In this document: positions 15,234 to 23,631 of the stretch, piece after piece | Layout of the letters: every line of letters starts with the position of its first letter | Numbering within the stretch: position 1 is the first letter of the stretch | From: an uncultured Flavobacteriaceae bacterium | Lineage (GTDB): Bacteria; Bacteroidota; Bacteroidia; Flavobacteriales; Flavobacteriaceae | Assembly (NCBI GenBank): GCA_947494205.1 | Contig: CANLUH010000026.1 | Span: 1 to 53,592 of the forward strand | Reading direction: 5' to 3' | Length of the DNA: 53,592 bases | The notes under the pieces: generated by a model | The model's input: the letters and a program-made list of their open reading frames with translations, nothing else | Databases searched by the model: none | Told to the model about the DNA's origin: nothing | Translations under genes and position numbers: made by a program

Positions 15234-17054
15234 ATGACATACAGGCGTTTAAAAAATCTAAAAATTTATAGTGTATTTTTCTTCTTACTAAGTACACTTT
15301 TATTAAGCGCCCAAAATTCAAATAATGAGCAAATTAAAAGAATACAGCGAAGTATTTTTATTTTTAATTTTGCAGAACAAGTTACTTGGGAAGATCAATC
15401 TAATTCAAACTTTACTATTGGTGTTTTAGGACCAGATAGAACATTTATAGACCTTAAAGCGTTATCCTTAAAACGTGAAATACATAATAAACCGACACAA
15501 GTTGTTCGCTTTAACGCTGTAAAAGATGTAAAGGATGTACAGTTATTGTACGTAAATAAAGATTATAATTTCGATGTTAATTATATATTGAATAAAATAG
15601 AAAACAAAGGTATTTTATTGGTTACAGAAGACTATAATTTTAATGCTTCCATGATTAATATTGTAAATATTGGTGAAACGTTTCGATATGAAATAAATAC
15701 AACTAAAATTAAATCTGAAGGTTTTAAGTACAAACAAAGCCTTAAGGATAATGCTATTTCTAGTTCTCAAAAATGGAAAAGTCTCTATAAAAAAACAGGT
15801 GAAAATTTAATTGTAGAAAAAGAAAATAATAAAGTTCAAAAAGAAATTATTGAAACTAAGGATGAAGCTTTACAATCGCAATTAGAAAAGAATAAAGCAC
15901 AAGAGCAAGCTATAGATACCATAACCAATCATTTAAAGACACAAAACATTGAAATTAAAAAATTAAGTGATTTTAACGAGTGGCAACAAAAAGAATATAA
16001 AGAAAAAATAATAATAGAAAATGAGCTTAATAATCGTATAGAAGCTCAGTTCCTAACTATTGAAGCACAAGAAAAGCGAATAGATAGTAGTACGCAAAAA
16101 ATAGCAGAACAAGAAGGGTATTTAAAAACACAAATTGAAAAAATAGAATCTAAAGAACTAGTTTTAGAATCTAAAAATCAAGAAGTAAATGCTTATCGCA
16201 GATTTAATTATTTACTTATTTTAATAGCCATACTTTTAATTATTGGCGGATTATTAATCTATAAAAATTATCTTTCTAAAAAGAAACTTAATGAAACATT
16301 AGAAACGCAAAATCTTGCCATACAAGAAAAAAGTAAAGAAGTTGCAGCTAAAAATAAGGAGATAGAACAATTTGTTTATATAGCTAGTCATGATTTAAAA
16401 GAACCTTTGGTAACGATTACAGGTTTAATAACTTTATTTACAGATGAATATGAAGAAGACTTAGACGATGAAGCAAAAGAAATATTAGGCTATATAGATG
16501 ACTCTAGTGATAGAATGAAACATTTAATAGAAGGTCTATTAGAATATTCGAAACTTGGAAAATCTAAAACATTACAGCCAGTAGATTGTAATACACTAAT
16601 ACAAAACTTAAAGCTAGATTTAGCTAACGTTATACAAAGAACAAATAGCGAATTAATAGTAGGGGACTTACCAAAAATACAAGGCTTAGAGCTGGAATTA
16701 AGATTGCTGTTTCAAAATTTAATATCTAATGGTATTAAATTTAAAAAGCCAGATACCTCACCAATAGTAGAAATTGATTGTATTAAAATACCAAATGAAA
16801 ATAACCCATTAGAGGGTGTACATCAATTTTCTATTAAAGATAATGGTATAGGAATAGAAGAGAAGCACTTTAGTAGAATATTCGCAATCTTTCAACGATT
16901 ACATTCACGCGAAGATTATGAAGGTACAGGTATAGGTCTTGCCCATTGTAAAAAAATTGTTGTAGCGCATAAGGGCGATATTTGGTTAGAATCTAAAGTA
17001 GGAGAAGGCTCTATCTTTTATTTTACTATCCCATATACGTCTCATACTGTATAA
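15234..17054 (+). CDS. YfiR (DUF4154)-domain sensor histidine kinase
   Basis: The 606-residue protein has an N-terminal signal or anchor (IYSVFFFLLSTLLLSAQ), a periplasmic YfiR-like domain (about 30-175: IFIFNFAEQVTWE, FTIGVLGPD, LLVTEDYNF), a long Gln/Glu/Lys-rich coiled coil (about 190-320), one TM helix (about 325-345), a second coiled coil, then HisKA with ASHDLKEPL (His near 386) and a HATPase domain with N box LISNGIKF, G1 DNGIGIEE and G2 GTGIGLAHC. It lacks a receiver and so should signal to the single-domain regulator encoded at 12033. The 2-bp gap to the receptor gene implies translational coupling. Confidence 0.9.
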   Translation: MTYRRLKNLKIYSVFFFLLSTLLLSAQNSNNEQIKRIQRSIFIFNFAEQVTWEDQSNSNFTIGVLGPDRTFIDLKALSLKREIHNKPTQVVRFNAVKDVKDVQLLYVNKDYNFDVNYILNKIENKGILLVTEDYNFNASMINIVNIGETFRYEINTTKIKSEGFKYKQSLKDNAISSSQKWKSLYKKTGENLIVEKENNKVQKEIIETKDEALQSQLEKNKAQEQAIDTITNHLKTQNIEIKKLSDFNEWQQKEYKEKIIIENELNNRIEAQFLTIEAQEKRIDSSTQKIAEQEGYLKTQIEKIESKELVLESKNQEVNAYRRFNYLLILIAILLIIGGLLIYKNYLSKKKLNETLETQNLAIQEKSKEVAAKNKEIEQFVYIASHDLKEPLVTITGLITLFTDEYEEDLDDEAKEILGYIDDSSDRMKHLIEGLLEYSKLGKSKTLQPVDCNTLIQNLKLDLANVIQRTNSELIVGDLPKIQGLELELRLLFQNLISNGIKFKKPDTSPIVEIDCIKIPNENNPLEGVHQFSIKDNGIGIEEKHFSRIFAIFQRLHSREDYEGTGIGLAHCKKIVVAHKGDIWLESKVGEGSIFYFTIPYTSHTV

Positions 17055-17060
17055 ACTAAA

Positions 17061-17840
17061 TTACTTTCTTTTTGCGGGGTTTTGCTGAAAGCATTGTTGT
17101 AAAATATGATATAATTCTGGGTGTTTACGTTTAAAGAGTTTTGGTCTTTCAAAAAAATACTCAGACGTTACAGCAAAAAATTCAGCTTCATTGGTTAGAG
17201 CATAATTTCTAATATCAGATTTATCTTTATTTATGGCATCCATTTCTTTATACATTAACTCTTGCCACGGTTTTATATAATCTTTGCCTAAAATATGTTC
17301 AGGTAATCCGTCTGTATTACCATCCATTTTATCTACCAAATGCACAAATTCGTGCACAGGTGTATTGTGTTTATCTGTATCATTTAAAAAAGCTTGTCGT
17401 AAGGCTTTTCTGGATAAAATCATTTGCTTTTCATAGCGTCCTGTACCTACCATGCCAAGAATACGTCTTTTCTCACTTTTATTCGAAAATTCTAAATCTT
17501 CATTAAAAGTATCAGGATATAAAATAATACCACTTAAATTATTGTAATACCATTCTTTAAATCCAAAAACAGGAATAACAGCACTTGCTGCGATTAAAAT
17601 TTTATCTAAATCTTCTATTTCAATCGAAACGCCATCAATATGAACTTCGCTTAAAAAGGCCATCATTCGTTTTTGAAAGATAGTTTGTTCTGGCAATGAT
17701 AGCTTCTTGTAAAATAAAACATGTTCTTTAAGAATAGGTTTCCAGTCTTCTGGAAAGGCGCTAATAGGTTGTCTTTTAAGTTTTGAAAATGCAACAGTTG
17801 CAATGACAACTAGGCCAATAAAAATAAGTAATATAAACAT
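17061..17840 (-). CDS. MtfA-like zinc peptidase (M90)
   Basis: The 259-residue product starts with one membrane helix (FILLIFIGLVVIATVAF). It carries the M90 signature HEFVHLVDKMDG near residue 160, an HExxH zinc motif with the downstream Asp seen in MtfA/Mlc-titration-factor proteins. The last zinc ligand is likely the Glu in LTNEAEFFAVTSEYFF. In enterobacteria MtfA binds the glucose regulator Mlc; no such link is expected here. The gene converges on the histidine kinase gene with only 6 bp between stops and has its own promoter region upstream of 17840. Confidence 0.85.
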   Translation of the reverse strand: MFILLIFIGLVVIATVAFSKLKRQPISAFPEDWKPILKEHVLFYKKLSLPEQTIFQKRMMAFLSEVHIDGVSIEIEDLDKILIAASAVIPVFGFKEWYYNNLSGIILYPDTFNEDLEFSNKSEKRRILGMVGTGRYEKQMILSRKALRQAFLNDTDKHNTPVHEFVHLVDKMDGNTDGLPEHILGKDYIKPWQELMYKEMDAINKDKSDIRNYALTNEAEFFAVTSEYFFERPKLFKRKHPELYHILQQCFQQNPAKRK

Positions 17841-17964
17841 GTAAGTTTTCTAGGTGTTTGTTTGGTTATATAACTCTGAGGTTATTTTTACATTATAAAA
17901 TTGTAACAACAGGGATTAAATATAAGAACTATAATTATATTCGCTAAACTAAAAAACTAAAACG

Positions 17965-18630
17965 ATGTTAAAAGCAGTACTTTTTGATATGGATGGTGTT
18001 ATTGTAGATACCGAACCGTTACACCATAAAGCATATTATATGATGTTTAATGCTTTTAATATTGAAGTATCTCCGGAATTGTATGAATCCTTTACTGGAC
18101 AATCTACAATTAACATTTGTAAAGGTTTATGCGATCATTTTAAATTAGATAATAACCCTGAAGAATTAGTACAAAATAAGCGTACAGCTTTTACTAACTT
18201 ATTTCATAATGATCTAAGTTTACAACTAATAAATGGAGTTTTAGAATTAATTAAAGACTACCATGCTAATGGTGTTACATTGGTGTTAGCATCTTCTGCT
18301 TCTATGTTTACAATAAATAATGTATTTACCAGATTTAATTTAGATCAATATTTTATAGCTAAATTAAGTGGAGCAGATTTAAAAGCTTCTAAACCACACC
18401 CAGAAATTTTTGAAAAAGCAGCTGAAGCTTCAGGACATAAAAGGGAACACTGTATTGTTATAGAAGATTCTACAAATGGTATTAAAGCAGCTAAAGCAGC
18501 TGGCATTTATTGTGTTGGTTTTGATAGCGTTAACTCTAAAAATCAAGATTATAGTCAAGCAGATATGGTAATTAGCGATTTTAAAGCAATTAATTATGAT
18601 AAAATAAAAGACTTCTCTACTTTTAAATAA
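17965..18630 (+). CDS. HAD-superfamily hydrolase, beta-phosphoglucomutase-like
   Basis: The 221-residue protein has the HAD subfamily IA motifs: nucleophile loop LFDMDGVIVDTEP (DxD), motif II VLASSAS, motif III Lys in ASKPHPEIF, and motif IV IEDSTNGIKAAKAAG. The cap lies between residues 15 and 80. This is the beta-phosphoglucomutase / sugar-phosphatase layout; mutases and small-molecule phosphatases are not separable by these motifs. It is a monocistronic cytoplasmic gene between mtfA and the four-gene cassette. Confidence 0.85.
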   Translation: MLKAVLFDMDGVIVDTEPLHHKAYYMMFNAFNIEVSPELYESFTGQSTINICKGLCDHFKLDNNPEELVQNKRTAFTNLFHNDLSLQLINGVLELIKDYHANGVTLVLASSASMFTINNVFTRFNLDQYFIAKLSGADLKASKPHPEIFEKAAEASGHKREHCIVIEDSTNGIKAAKAAGIYCVGFDSVNSKNQDYSQADMVISDFKAINYDKIKDFSTFK

Positions 18631-18793
18631 GCCTATTTAAAGTTTATTATTAGTTTAGTATATTTAAAAAAATATTCTAATTAGTTTAAATAGATCAATT
18701 ATAAAATAACGTATTTATACGTGGTTTTATCCTAAAGCTAATTGTTATTTTTAACAACGTTATAATCTATCTACTAACTAACACTAAAACTAA

Positions 18794-19657
18794 ATGGCAA
18801 AAACAACACCTACAGATTCTGAAGTTAATGAAACTTCAAAACTAGATGCACCTATAGAGCATGTGGCATCTGAAGTTAAATCTAAAACGGTTACAAAAAC
18901 AAGTACTGCTAAATCTACCACTATTGCAGAAACTCCTAAAAACGATTTAACCAAAGCAGGGATTTCACAGGAGGTTATTGATGAGTTAAGCAGAGAAATT
19001 AACAATATGTTGGCTTTTGCTGTATATAATGGAACAATAATAAATACAGAGGTTAATGCACTCATCCAAAATAGTAATGTAGACGATTTAATTAATGCAC
19101 ATAACTTGCTGTGTAAAAATATAGCACCAGCTACACCAAAATCTATAGAATACACTAAAAAATTACATACAAAAGGGCAAGGGAAAACTTTTTTTAGTCA
19201 ACTACCATTGGTACGAAACTTAATAATACTAGCATTATTCTTTTTAATCATTTTTATATTTACAGGACAGACAGAAGCAGTAAATAATGATTCTTTAGAT
19301 TTAGGAATGATGTCTAATCATGGCTCTAGTTTATTACTCAATTTGGGCTATTTAGCTTCAGTTTCTGGTTTAGGAGTCTTATTTTCAATATTAAAAAGAG
19401 TTAGTGGTTCGGTTATAAACGGAACTCTTGTTCCTGAGGAAACTATGGAATATGCTGCGCAAATTGTATTGGGTATTATTGCTGGATTATTAATGTCTGA
19501 AGTTATTGTGTTTTATACAAAAGACGCAGAATCCATCAATTTATTTAACAAGAGCGTTTTAGCACTTATTGGAGGGTTCTCTTCGGAAGCCATTTTTAGT
19601 ATATTACAAGGTTTAATTGACAGAATAAAAGCTATTTTCATAACTTCTAAATCTTAA
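18794..19657 (+). CDS. membrane protein of the endolysin cassette (unknown)
   Basis: This 287-residue protein begins with about 60 Thr/Ser/Lys-rich, probably disordered residues, followed by a helical soluble region (about 55-120). Hydrophobic segments then appear at about 140-157, 178-200 and 218-240, with a fourth weaker one near 255-275 (SVLALIGGFSSEAIFSILQG). I do not recognise the family. It is first in a tight plus-strand cassette, 3 bp before a GH19 endolysin-like gene. A membrane protein directly ahead of an endolysin suggests a holin- or pore-like role, but it is larger than usual holins, so this is only a contextual guess. Confidence 0.65.
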   Translation: MAKTTPTDSEVNETSKLDAPIEHVASEVKSKTVTKTSTAKSTTIAETPKNDLTKAGISQEVIDELSREINNMLAFAVYNGTIINTEVNALIQNSNVDDLINAHNLLCKNIAPATPKSIEYTKKLHTKGQGKTFFSQLPLVRNLIILALFFLIIFIFTGQTEAVNNDSLDLGMMSNHGSSLLLNLGYLASVSGLGVLFSILKRVSGSVINGTLVPEETMEYAAQIVLGIIAGLLMSEVIVFYTKDAESINLFNKSVLALIGGFSSEAIFSILQGLIDRIKAIFITSKS

Positions 19658-19660
19658 AAT

Positions 19661-20278
19661 ATGATAACAGAAGCAGAATTTAATGCCGTTGTTCCAGATG
19701 TAAATTGGAATTATGCAAAACCTTATGTGCCTTTATTTACAGAGATTGTAGATAAGTACGACATAAATACCCCACTAAGACAAGCCCATTTTTTAGCGCA
19801 GATTACGCATGAAAGTGGCGGTTTTAAGTACACTAAAGAAAATTTAAACTATTCAGGAAAAGCATTGTATAGTGTATTCCGAAAATATTTCCCAACATTA
19901 GACAGTACTAATAATTATGCTAGACAACCAGAAAAAATAGCTAATCGAGTATATGCCAATAGAATGGGGAATGGTAATGAAGGTAGTGGAGAAGGTTGGA
20001 AGTTTAGAGGACGAGGTTTAATTCAATTAACAGGGAAATCTAATTATGAAGCGTTTTCTAAAACAGCAAATCAAGATTTTATATCTAATCCAGATTTAGT
20101 AGCTACACCAGAATGGGCTTTAGCTTCTGCATGTTGGTTTTGGAAACAACGTAAAATAAATCAGTACGCGGATGCAGATGATATACATATGGTAACCAAA
20201 CGTATTAATGGTGGCTTTAACGGATTAGAACACAGGCAACATTACTTAGATGAATATAAAAAATTATTTAAAATATAA
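19661..20278 (+). CDS. GH19 family endolysin/chitinase-like enzyme
   Basis: The 205-residue enzyme is almost entirely a glycoside hydrolase 19 domain. AHFLAQITHESGGFKYTKEN carries the catalytic acid Glu (about residue 51), and GWKFRGRGLIQLTGKSNY is the second family signature with the preceding NEGSGEG loop. Its length and lack of carbohydrate-binding domains match phage and bacterial endolysins rather than plant-type chitinases. It has no signal peptide, so it would need a holin-like route or another export path to reach peptidoglycan. That fits the membrane protein encoded 3 bp upstream and the lipoprotein encoded downstream. Confidence 0.85.
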   Translation: MITEAEFNAVVPDVNWNYAKPYVPLFTEIVDKYDINTPLRQAHFLAQITHESGGFKYTKENLNYSGKALYSVFRKYFPTLDSTNNYARQPEKIANRVYANRMGNGNEGSGEGWKFRGRGLIQLTGKSNYEAFSKTANQDFISNPDLVATPEWALASACWFWKQRKINQYADADDIHMVTKRINGGFNGLEHRQHYLDEYKKLFKI

Positions 20279-20312
20279 GAAACCAAATAAGTCGACATTA
20301 AATATATAACCA

Positions 20313-20894
20313 ATGAAAAAACAAACCTTAATTATAGCCTGTATTGCAAGTATATTGTGTTTTGCTTGCGCAAGTATACCAAGTTCTACGGTAACCTTAA
20401 CACAAGAAGTGATAAAGGAAGCAGACCAAATGCACCAGCTAAATATCACTTTAGTGAATCAATTATTTGAAGAGCGTAAACAAGTTATTAATTCTTTTAT
20501 TACAAATCAATATACTCCCGAGATAATAAAAAACTATGAAAACTTATTACCAGATACTTTAGATTATAAAAAGGCACTTCCTAAGATTATGGAAAGTATT
20601 ATACCTGTTATTAATAGAAAAAAAGACTCTTTACAAAATGTATTAAGTACACAACAAGAACAGATAATAACAAGTTTAAACGATAACTATTTAAACTATA
20701 CAAAAGCGACTACATCGTTACAAAACTTAATAAATTCTGCAGTGAAAATAAAAACAGCAGAAAGCGACGCTATTTCTTCTATACAAAACTTAACTGGAGA
20801 TAAATTAGATATTAAAAAAGTAGAGAGTACAATAGATAGCCTGATTCTAAAAGTAGGAGGAGACATGAGTAAGTTACTTGAAGTAGCTAAATAA
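20313..20894 (+). CDS. lipoprotein of the endolysin cassette, helical
   Basis: The 193-residue product has a lipoprotein signal (MKKQTLIIACIASILCFAC, acylation probably at Cys19). The mature part is almost wholly alpha-helical, with long amphipathic stretches (QMHQLNITLVNQLFEERKQV, then SLQNVLSTQQEQIITSL). No family is recognised. Third in the cassette after a GH19 enzyme, a small helical lipoprotein recalls outer-membrane spanins of lysis modules, though it is long for one. Alternatively it anchors a complex at the outer membrane. Confidence 0.65.
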   Translation: MKKQTLIIACIASILCFACASIPSSTVTLTQEVIKEADQMHQLNITLVNQLFEERKQVINSFITNQYTPEIIKNYENLLPDTLDYKKALPKIMESIIPVINRKKDSLQNVLSTQQEQIITSLNDNYLNYTKATTSLQNLINSAVKIKTAESDAISSIQNLTGDKLDIKKVESTIDSLILKVGGDMSKLLEVAK

Positions 20895-20931
20895 TTTAAT
20901 AGAATATAATTAACATTAATACAATATAATT

Positions 20932-21201
20932 ATGAGCGGAATAGACTGGGATGATTTAGCGAATAAAGCAGCATCGCAAACCGATGCAGAGTTCAATACA
21001 CAAATGGCAAGTTTAACAAGTTTAAAAGTGTCTGAGATTGATGCTTTTATAGAACAAAGTAGTATTACTAATGCCAATGCAGTAAAAGTTTTAAAACAAA
21101 TAAATGATGCTACTGCATCTAATAATGCTAAAGCAGATGCTATTGCCAATGTAGACAAAGGCGTAAACTTTTTAGTAAGTTTAGTAGGGAAAATCGTTTA
21201 A
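20932..21201 (+). CDS. small helical protein closing the endolysin cassette
   Basis: The 89-residue protein starts MSGIDWDDLANKAASQTDAE and is rich in Ala, Asn, Asp and Ser, with amphipathic helices and a hydrophobic C-terminus (GVNFLVSLVGKIV). It has no signal peptide and no cysteine. I do not recognise a family. The gene lies 37 bp after the lipoprotein gene and just before a strong terminator, so it belongs to the same transcript. It could be an immunity, chaperone or structural partner; nothing in the sequence decides. Confidence 0.65.
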   Translation: MSGIDWDDLANKAASQTDAEFNTQMASLTSLKVSEIDAFIEQSSITNANAVKVLKQINDATASNNAKADAIANVDKGVNFLVSLVGKIV

Positions 21202-21225
21202 AAGATAACACCCAATAATTATTTA

Positions 21226-21262
21226 AAATCTACCTTTTTTATAAGGGTAGATTTTTTTTTTT
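21226..21262 (+). terminator. terminator of the endolysin cassette
   Basis: AAATCTACC (21226-21234) pairs with GGTAGATTT (21246-21254), followed by a run of Ts to about 21262. It ends the four-gene plus-strand unit. Confidence 0.8.
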
Positions 21263-21366
21263 GATTTTAATAGGTAACAAAAATTTAATGCGCACTCTAT
21301 TTGGTATAGTATAGGTGCAACCTGAAAAACCTTTATTGAATAGAGTAGGGATTAATTAAATTATTT

Positions 21367-22182
21367 ATGAAAAAAATTATTTATAAAATTTTAATTTTTA
21401 TACTAATTTTAATTTCATGTCAAAAAGAAGATGATAGTTCTAAACAAGAATTGCAAAATTTAGAACATAGTATTGAATCTAGATTTAATAATCAACAGTT
21501 ATTTAATAATAAAGGGACTTCAATTGATGGAAAAGTTATAGGCCTTAACAAAATAGATGCTTTAGCAGTTTGTGAAGATTGTGAAGTTACTCTTGAATTA
21601 AGCTCTACATCATCTGGGGCAACAGCTCAAGTAACTATAGTAGATTCTTCTGGAACTGTAGTCTTTTCTCAAGTTGTGTCTAGCCAGACGGCTTATACTT
21701 TTATGATTAATAGCTGTGAAAGTTATAATGTAACCACTCAACTATTAACAGGAACTAAAGGCAATATCCAAATTAGAGATGGGAAAACTAAATATAGTAT
21801 ACCAGCAGGATCAAATGCTGTAACTTATCAAAATTATAGCTTTGTTTGTCCTGTAGATGAAGTTGTTGAAGAATGTACTATTACCATTTGTGTAAGATTT
21901 TTAAGCGGAACTGCAAATGCTGTACATTTAGGTATATTTATAAATGGTAGTCTTCCAGGTGCTGGCGGTACATTCTTTAACTTACAAGATGGAGATTGCT
22001 TCGATTTCGTGATTAACGAGAATGATACTTACGAAATAAGACATATTGCAAGTAATCCTTCTTCAGATTTTGCATTTAGTCTTCAAATAGATGCACAAAA
22101 TTATAATCTAGGGTATTATATGCAAGGAAATTCAGACACAACAGGCCTTATTCCAAGTCAATATTTACAATGCGAAGAATAG
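21367..22182 (+). CDS. hypothetical cysteine-bearing lipoprotein
   Basis: The 271-residue product has a strong lipobox (IFILILISC, Cys18) followed by QKEDDSS, a charged linker usual in surface-directed Bacteroidota lipoproteins. The mature part is beta-rich, with two halves that both look like small jelly-roll domains. It carries regularly placed cysteines (CEDCEV, NSCESY, FVCPVDEV, EECTITIC, DGDCFD), probably forming disulfides. I recognise no family. It is monocistronic with terminators on both sides (21226-21262 and 22207-22238). A role at the outer membrane surface is plausible but unproven. Confidence 0.65.
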   Translation: MKKIIYKILIFILILISCQKEDDSSKQELQNLEHSIESRFNNQQLFNNKGTSIDGKVIGLNKIDALAVCEDCEVTLELSSTSSGATAQVTIVDSSGTVVFSQVVSSQTAYTFMINSCESYNVTTQLLTGTKGNIQIRDGKTKYSIPAGSNAVTYQNYSFVCPVDEVVEECTITICVRFLSGTANAVHLGIFINGSLPGAGGTFFNLQDGDCFDFVINENDTYEIRHIASNPSSDFAFSLQIDAQNYNLGYYMQGNSDTTGLIPSQYLQCEE

Positions 22183-22206
22183 ATTAAACTCTATTTATAG
22201 ATAATA

Positions 22207-22238
22207 AAAAGCTGCTAATACTAATTAGCAGCTTTTTT
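22207..22238 (+). terminator. terminator between convergent genes
   Basis: A 13-bp perfect stem AAAAGCTGCTAAT / ATTAGCAGCTTTT with an ACTA loop, T-rich on the right and A-rich on the left, can serve both the lipoprotein gene and dnaN from the other strand. Confidence 0.85.
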
Positions 22239-22294
22239 ATTTATACTTGAAGAAGACTATTTATTTTAATGTCTATCTAAATTTATAACTTTAA

Positions 22295-23413
22295 TTAGGC
22301 GTTAAGCATAACAGGCATAACTAACATAGTTACGTGTTCACCTTCATCTAAACCATCTATTGGTGTTAAAATACCAGCTCTATTTGGCATACTCATTTCT
22401 AATTGTACATCGTTTGCATTTAAATTGTTTAACATCTCTGTTAAAAAACGAGAGTTGAAACCAATTTGCATATCGTCTCCTTGGTAATCGCAAGTTAAAC
22501 GCTCTTCTGCTTTATTGCTGTAATCGATATCTTCTGCAGAAATATTTAATTCTGCTCCAGCTATCTTTAAACGAATTTGGTGTGTTGTCTTATTAGAAAA
22601 AATACTAACACGTTTTACAGAACTTAAAAACTGAGAACGCTCGATACTTAATTTATTAGGATTTTCTTTTGGTATAACCGCTTCGTAGTTAGGATATTTT
22701 CCATCTATTAAACGACAAATTAACACTGTGTTTTCGAATGTAAATTTAGCATTAGAATCGTTGTACTCAATGGTTACTTCTTCATCACTAGCCGATAAAA
22801 TTCCTTTTAACAGTGTTAAAGGTTTTTTAGGCATAATAAATTCTGCAACTTGAGACGCACTAACATCTTCGCGAGTATACTTTACTAATTTATGAGCATC
22901 TGTAGCAACAAACGTTAAGTTATCTGTAGAGAATTGAAAGAAAACACCACTCATTACAGGTCTTAAATCATCGTTACCAGCAGCAAAAATAGTTTTACTA
23001 ATGGCAGTTGCTAAAATATTTCCAGCAATAGTAGTAGAACTTGGGTCTTCTAAAGCAACAGCTTTTGGAAACTCGTTTCCATCTGCATATGCTAAAGCAT
23101 ATTTACCGTGATTAGAGCTTATTTCTACCGTATTGTTGTCTTCTATAACAAACGTTAACGGTTGCTCTGGGAATGTTTTTAAAGTGTCTAATAATAAACG
23201 TGCAGGAATGGCAACGCTACCAGTACTATCACTTTCTATATCTAAAACAGAAGACATTGTTGTTTCTAAATCGCTTGCTGAAACAGTTAATTTAGAATTA
23301 TCAATATCAAACAAAAAGTTATCTAAAATAGGTAGTGTGTTCGAACTATTAATTACGCCTCCTAAAACTTGTAATTGTTTTAGTAAATAAGTACTCGATA
23401 CTATAAATTTCAT
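22295..23413 (-). CDS. dnaN: DNA polymerase III beta subunit (sliding clamp)
   Basis: The 372-residue protein matches the usual length of bacterial beta clamps. It begins MKFIVSSTYLLKQLQVLGGV and contains three repeated clamp domains, with recognisable segments IPARLLLDTLKTFPEQPL, DDLRPVMSGVFFQF and FVATDAHKLVKY (domain 2). The C-terminus LVMPVML is the usual end. It encircles DNA and tethers polymerase III. It is monocistronic on the minus strand, with a 218-bp upstream region. A single near-match DnaA box (TTATCAACA, 23537-23545) lies there, too little to call an origin. Confidence 0.97.
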   Translation of the reverse strand: MKFIVSSTYLLKQLQVLGGVINSSNTLPILDNFLFDIDNSKLTVSASDLETTMSSVLDIESDSTGSVAIPARLLLDTLKTFPEQPLTFVIEDNNTVEISSNHGKYALAYADGNEFPKAVALEDPSSTTIAGNILATAISKTIFAAGNDDLRPVMSGVFFQFSTDNLTFVATDAHKLVKYTREDVSASQVAEFIMPKKPLTLLKGILSASDEEVTIEYNDSNAKFTFENTVLICRLIDGKYPNYEAVIPKENPNKLSIERSQFLSSVKRVSIFSNKTTHQIRLKIAGAELNISAEDIDYSNKAEERLTCDYQGDDMQIGFNSRFLTEMLNNLNANDVQLEMSMPNRAGILTPIDGLDEGEHVTMLVMPVMLNA

Positions 23414-23631
23414 TTGGTTATTTATAAGGTATTATATTATGGTTTGTTATCGTGTTTTGTAATTGTAAGTAATAGGGAAAACTCATAAAAACAACACAAT
23501 AAATAACAACATTTTATGTTTTTTACTCATAAAAAGTTATCAACACAAATATATTATTTAACTCGTTAATTGGGAAACAAACTTATTAACAAGTGTATTC
23601 TCTTAAAAATAGGAATCTCATGGTGCCTAAT

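Noticed and set aside
18794-21201. Prophage
   Set aside because: There is no integrase, capsid, terminase or tail gene on either side; housekeeping genes flank the four genes.
23414-23631. Replication origin beside dnaN
   Set aside because: Only one near-match DnaA box (TTATCAACA) is seen and there is no dnaA gene or box cluster.
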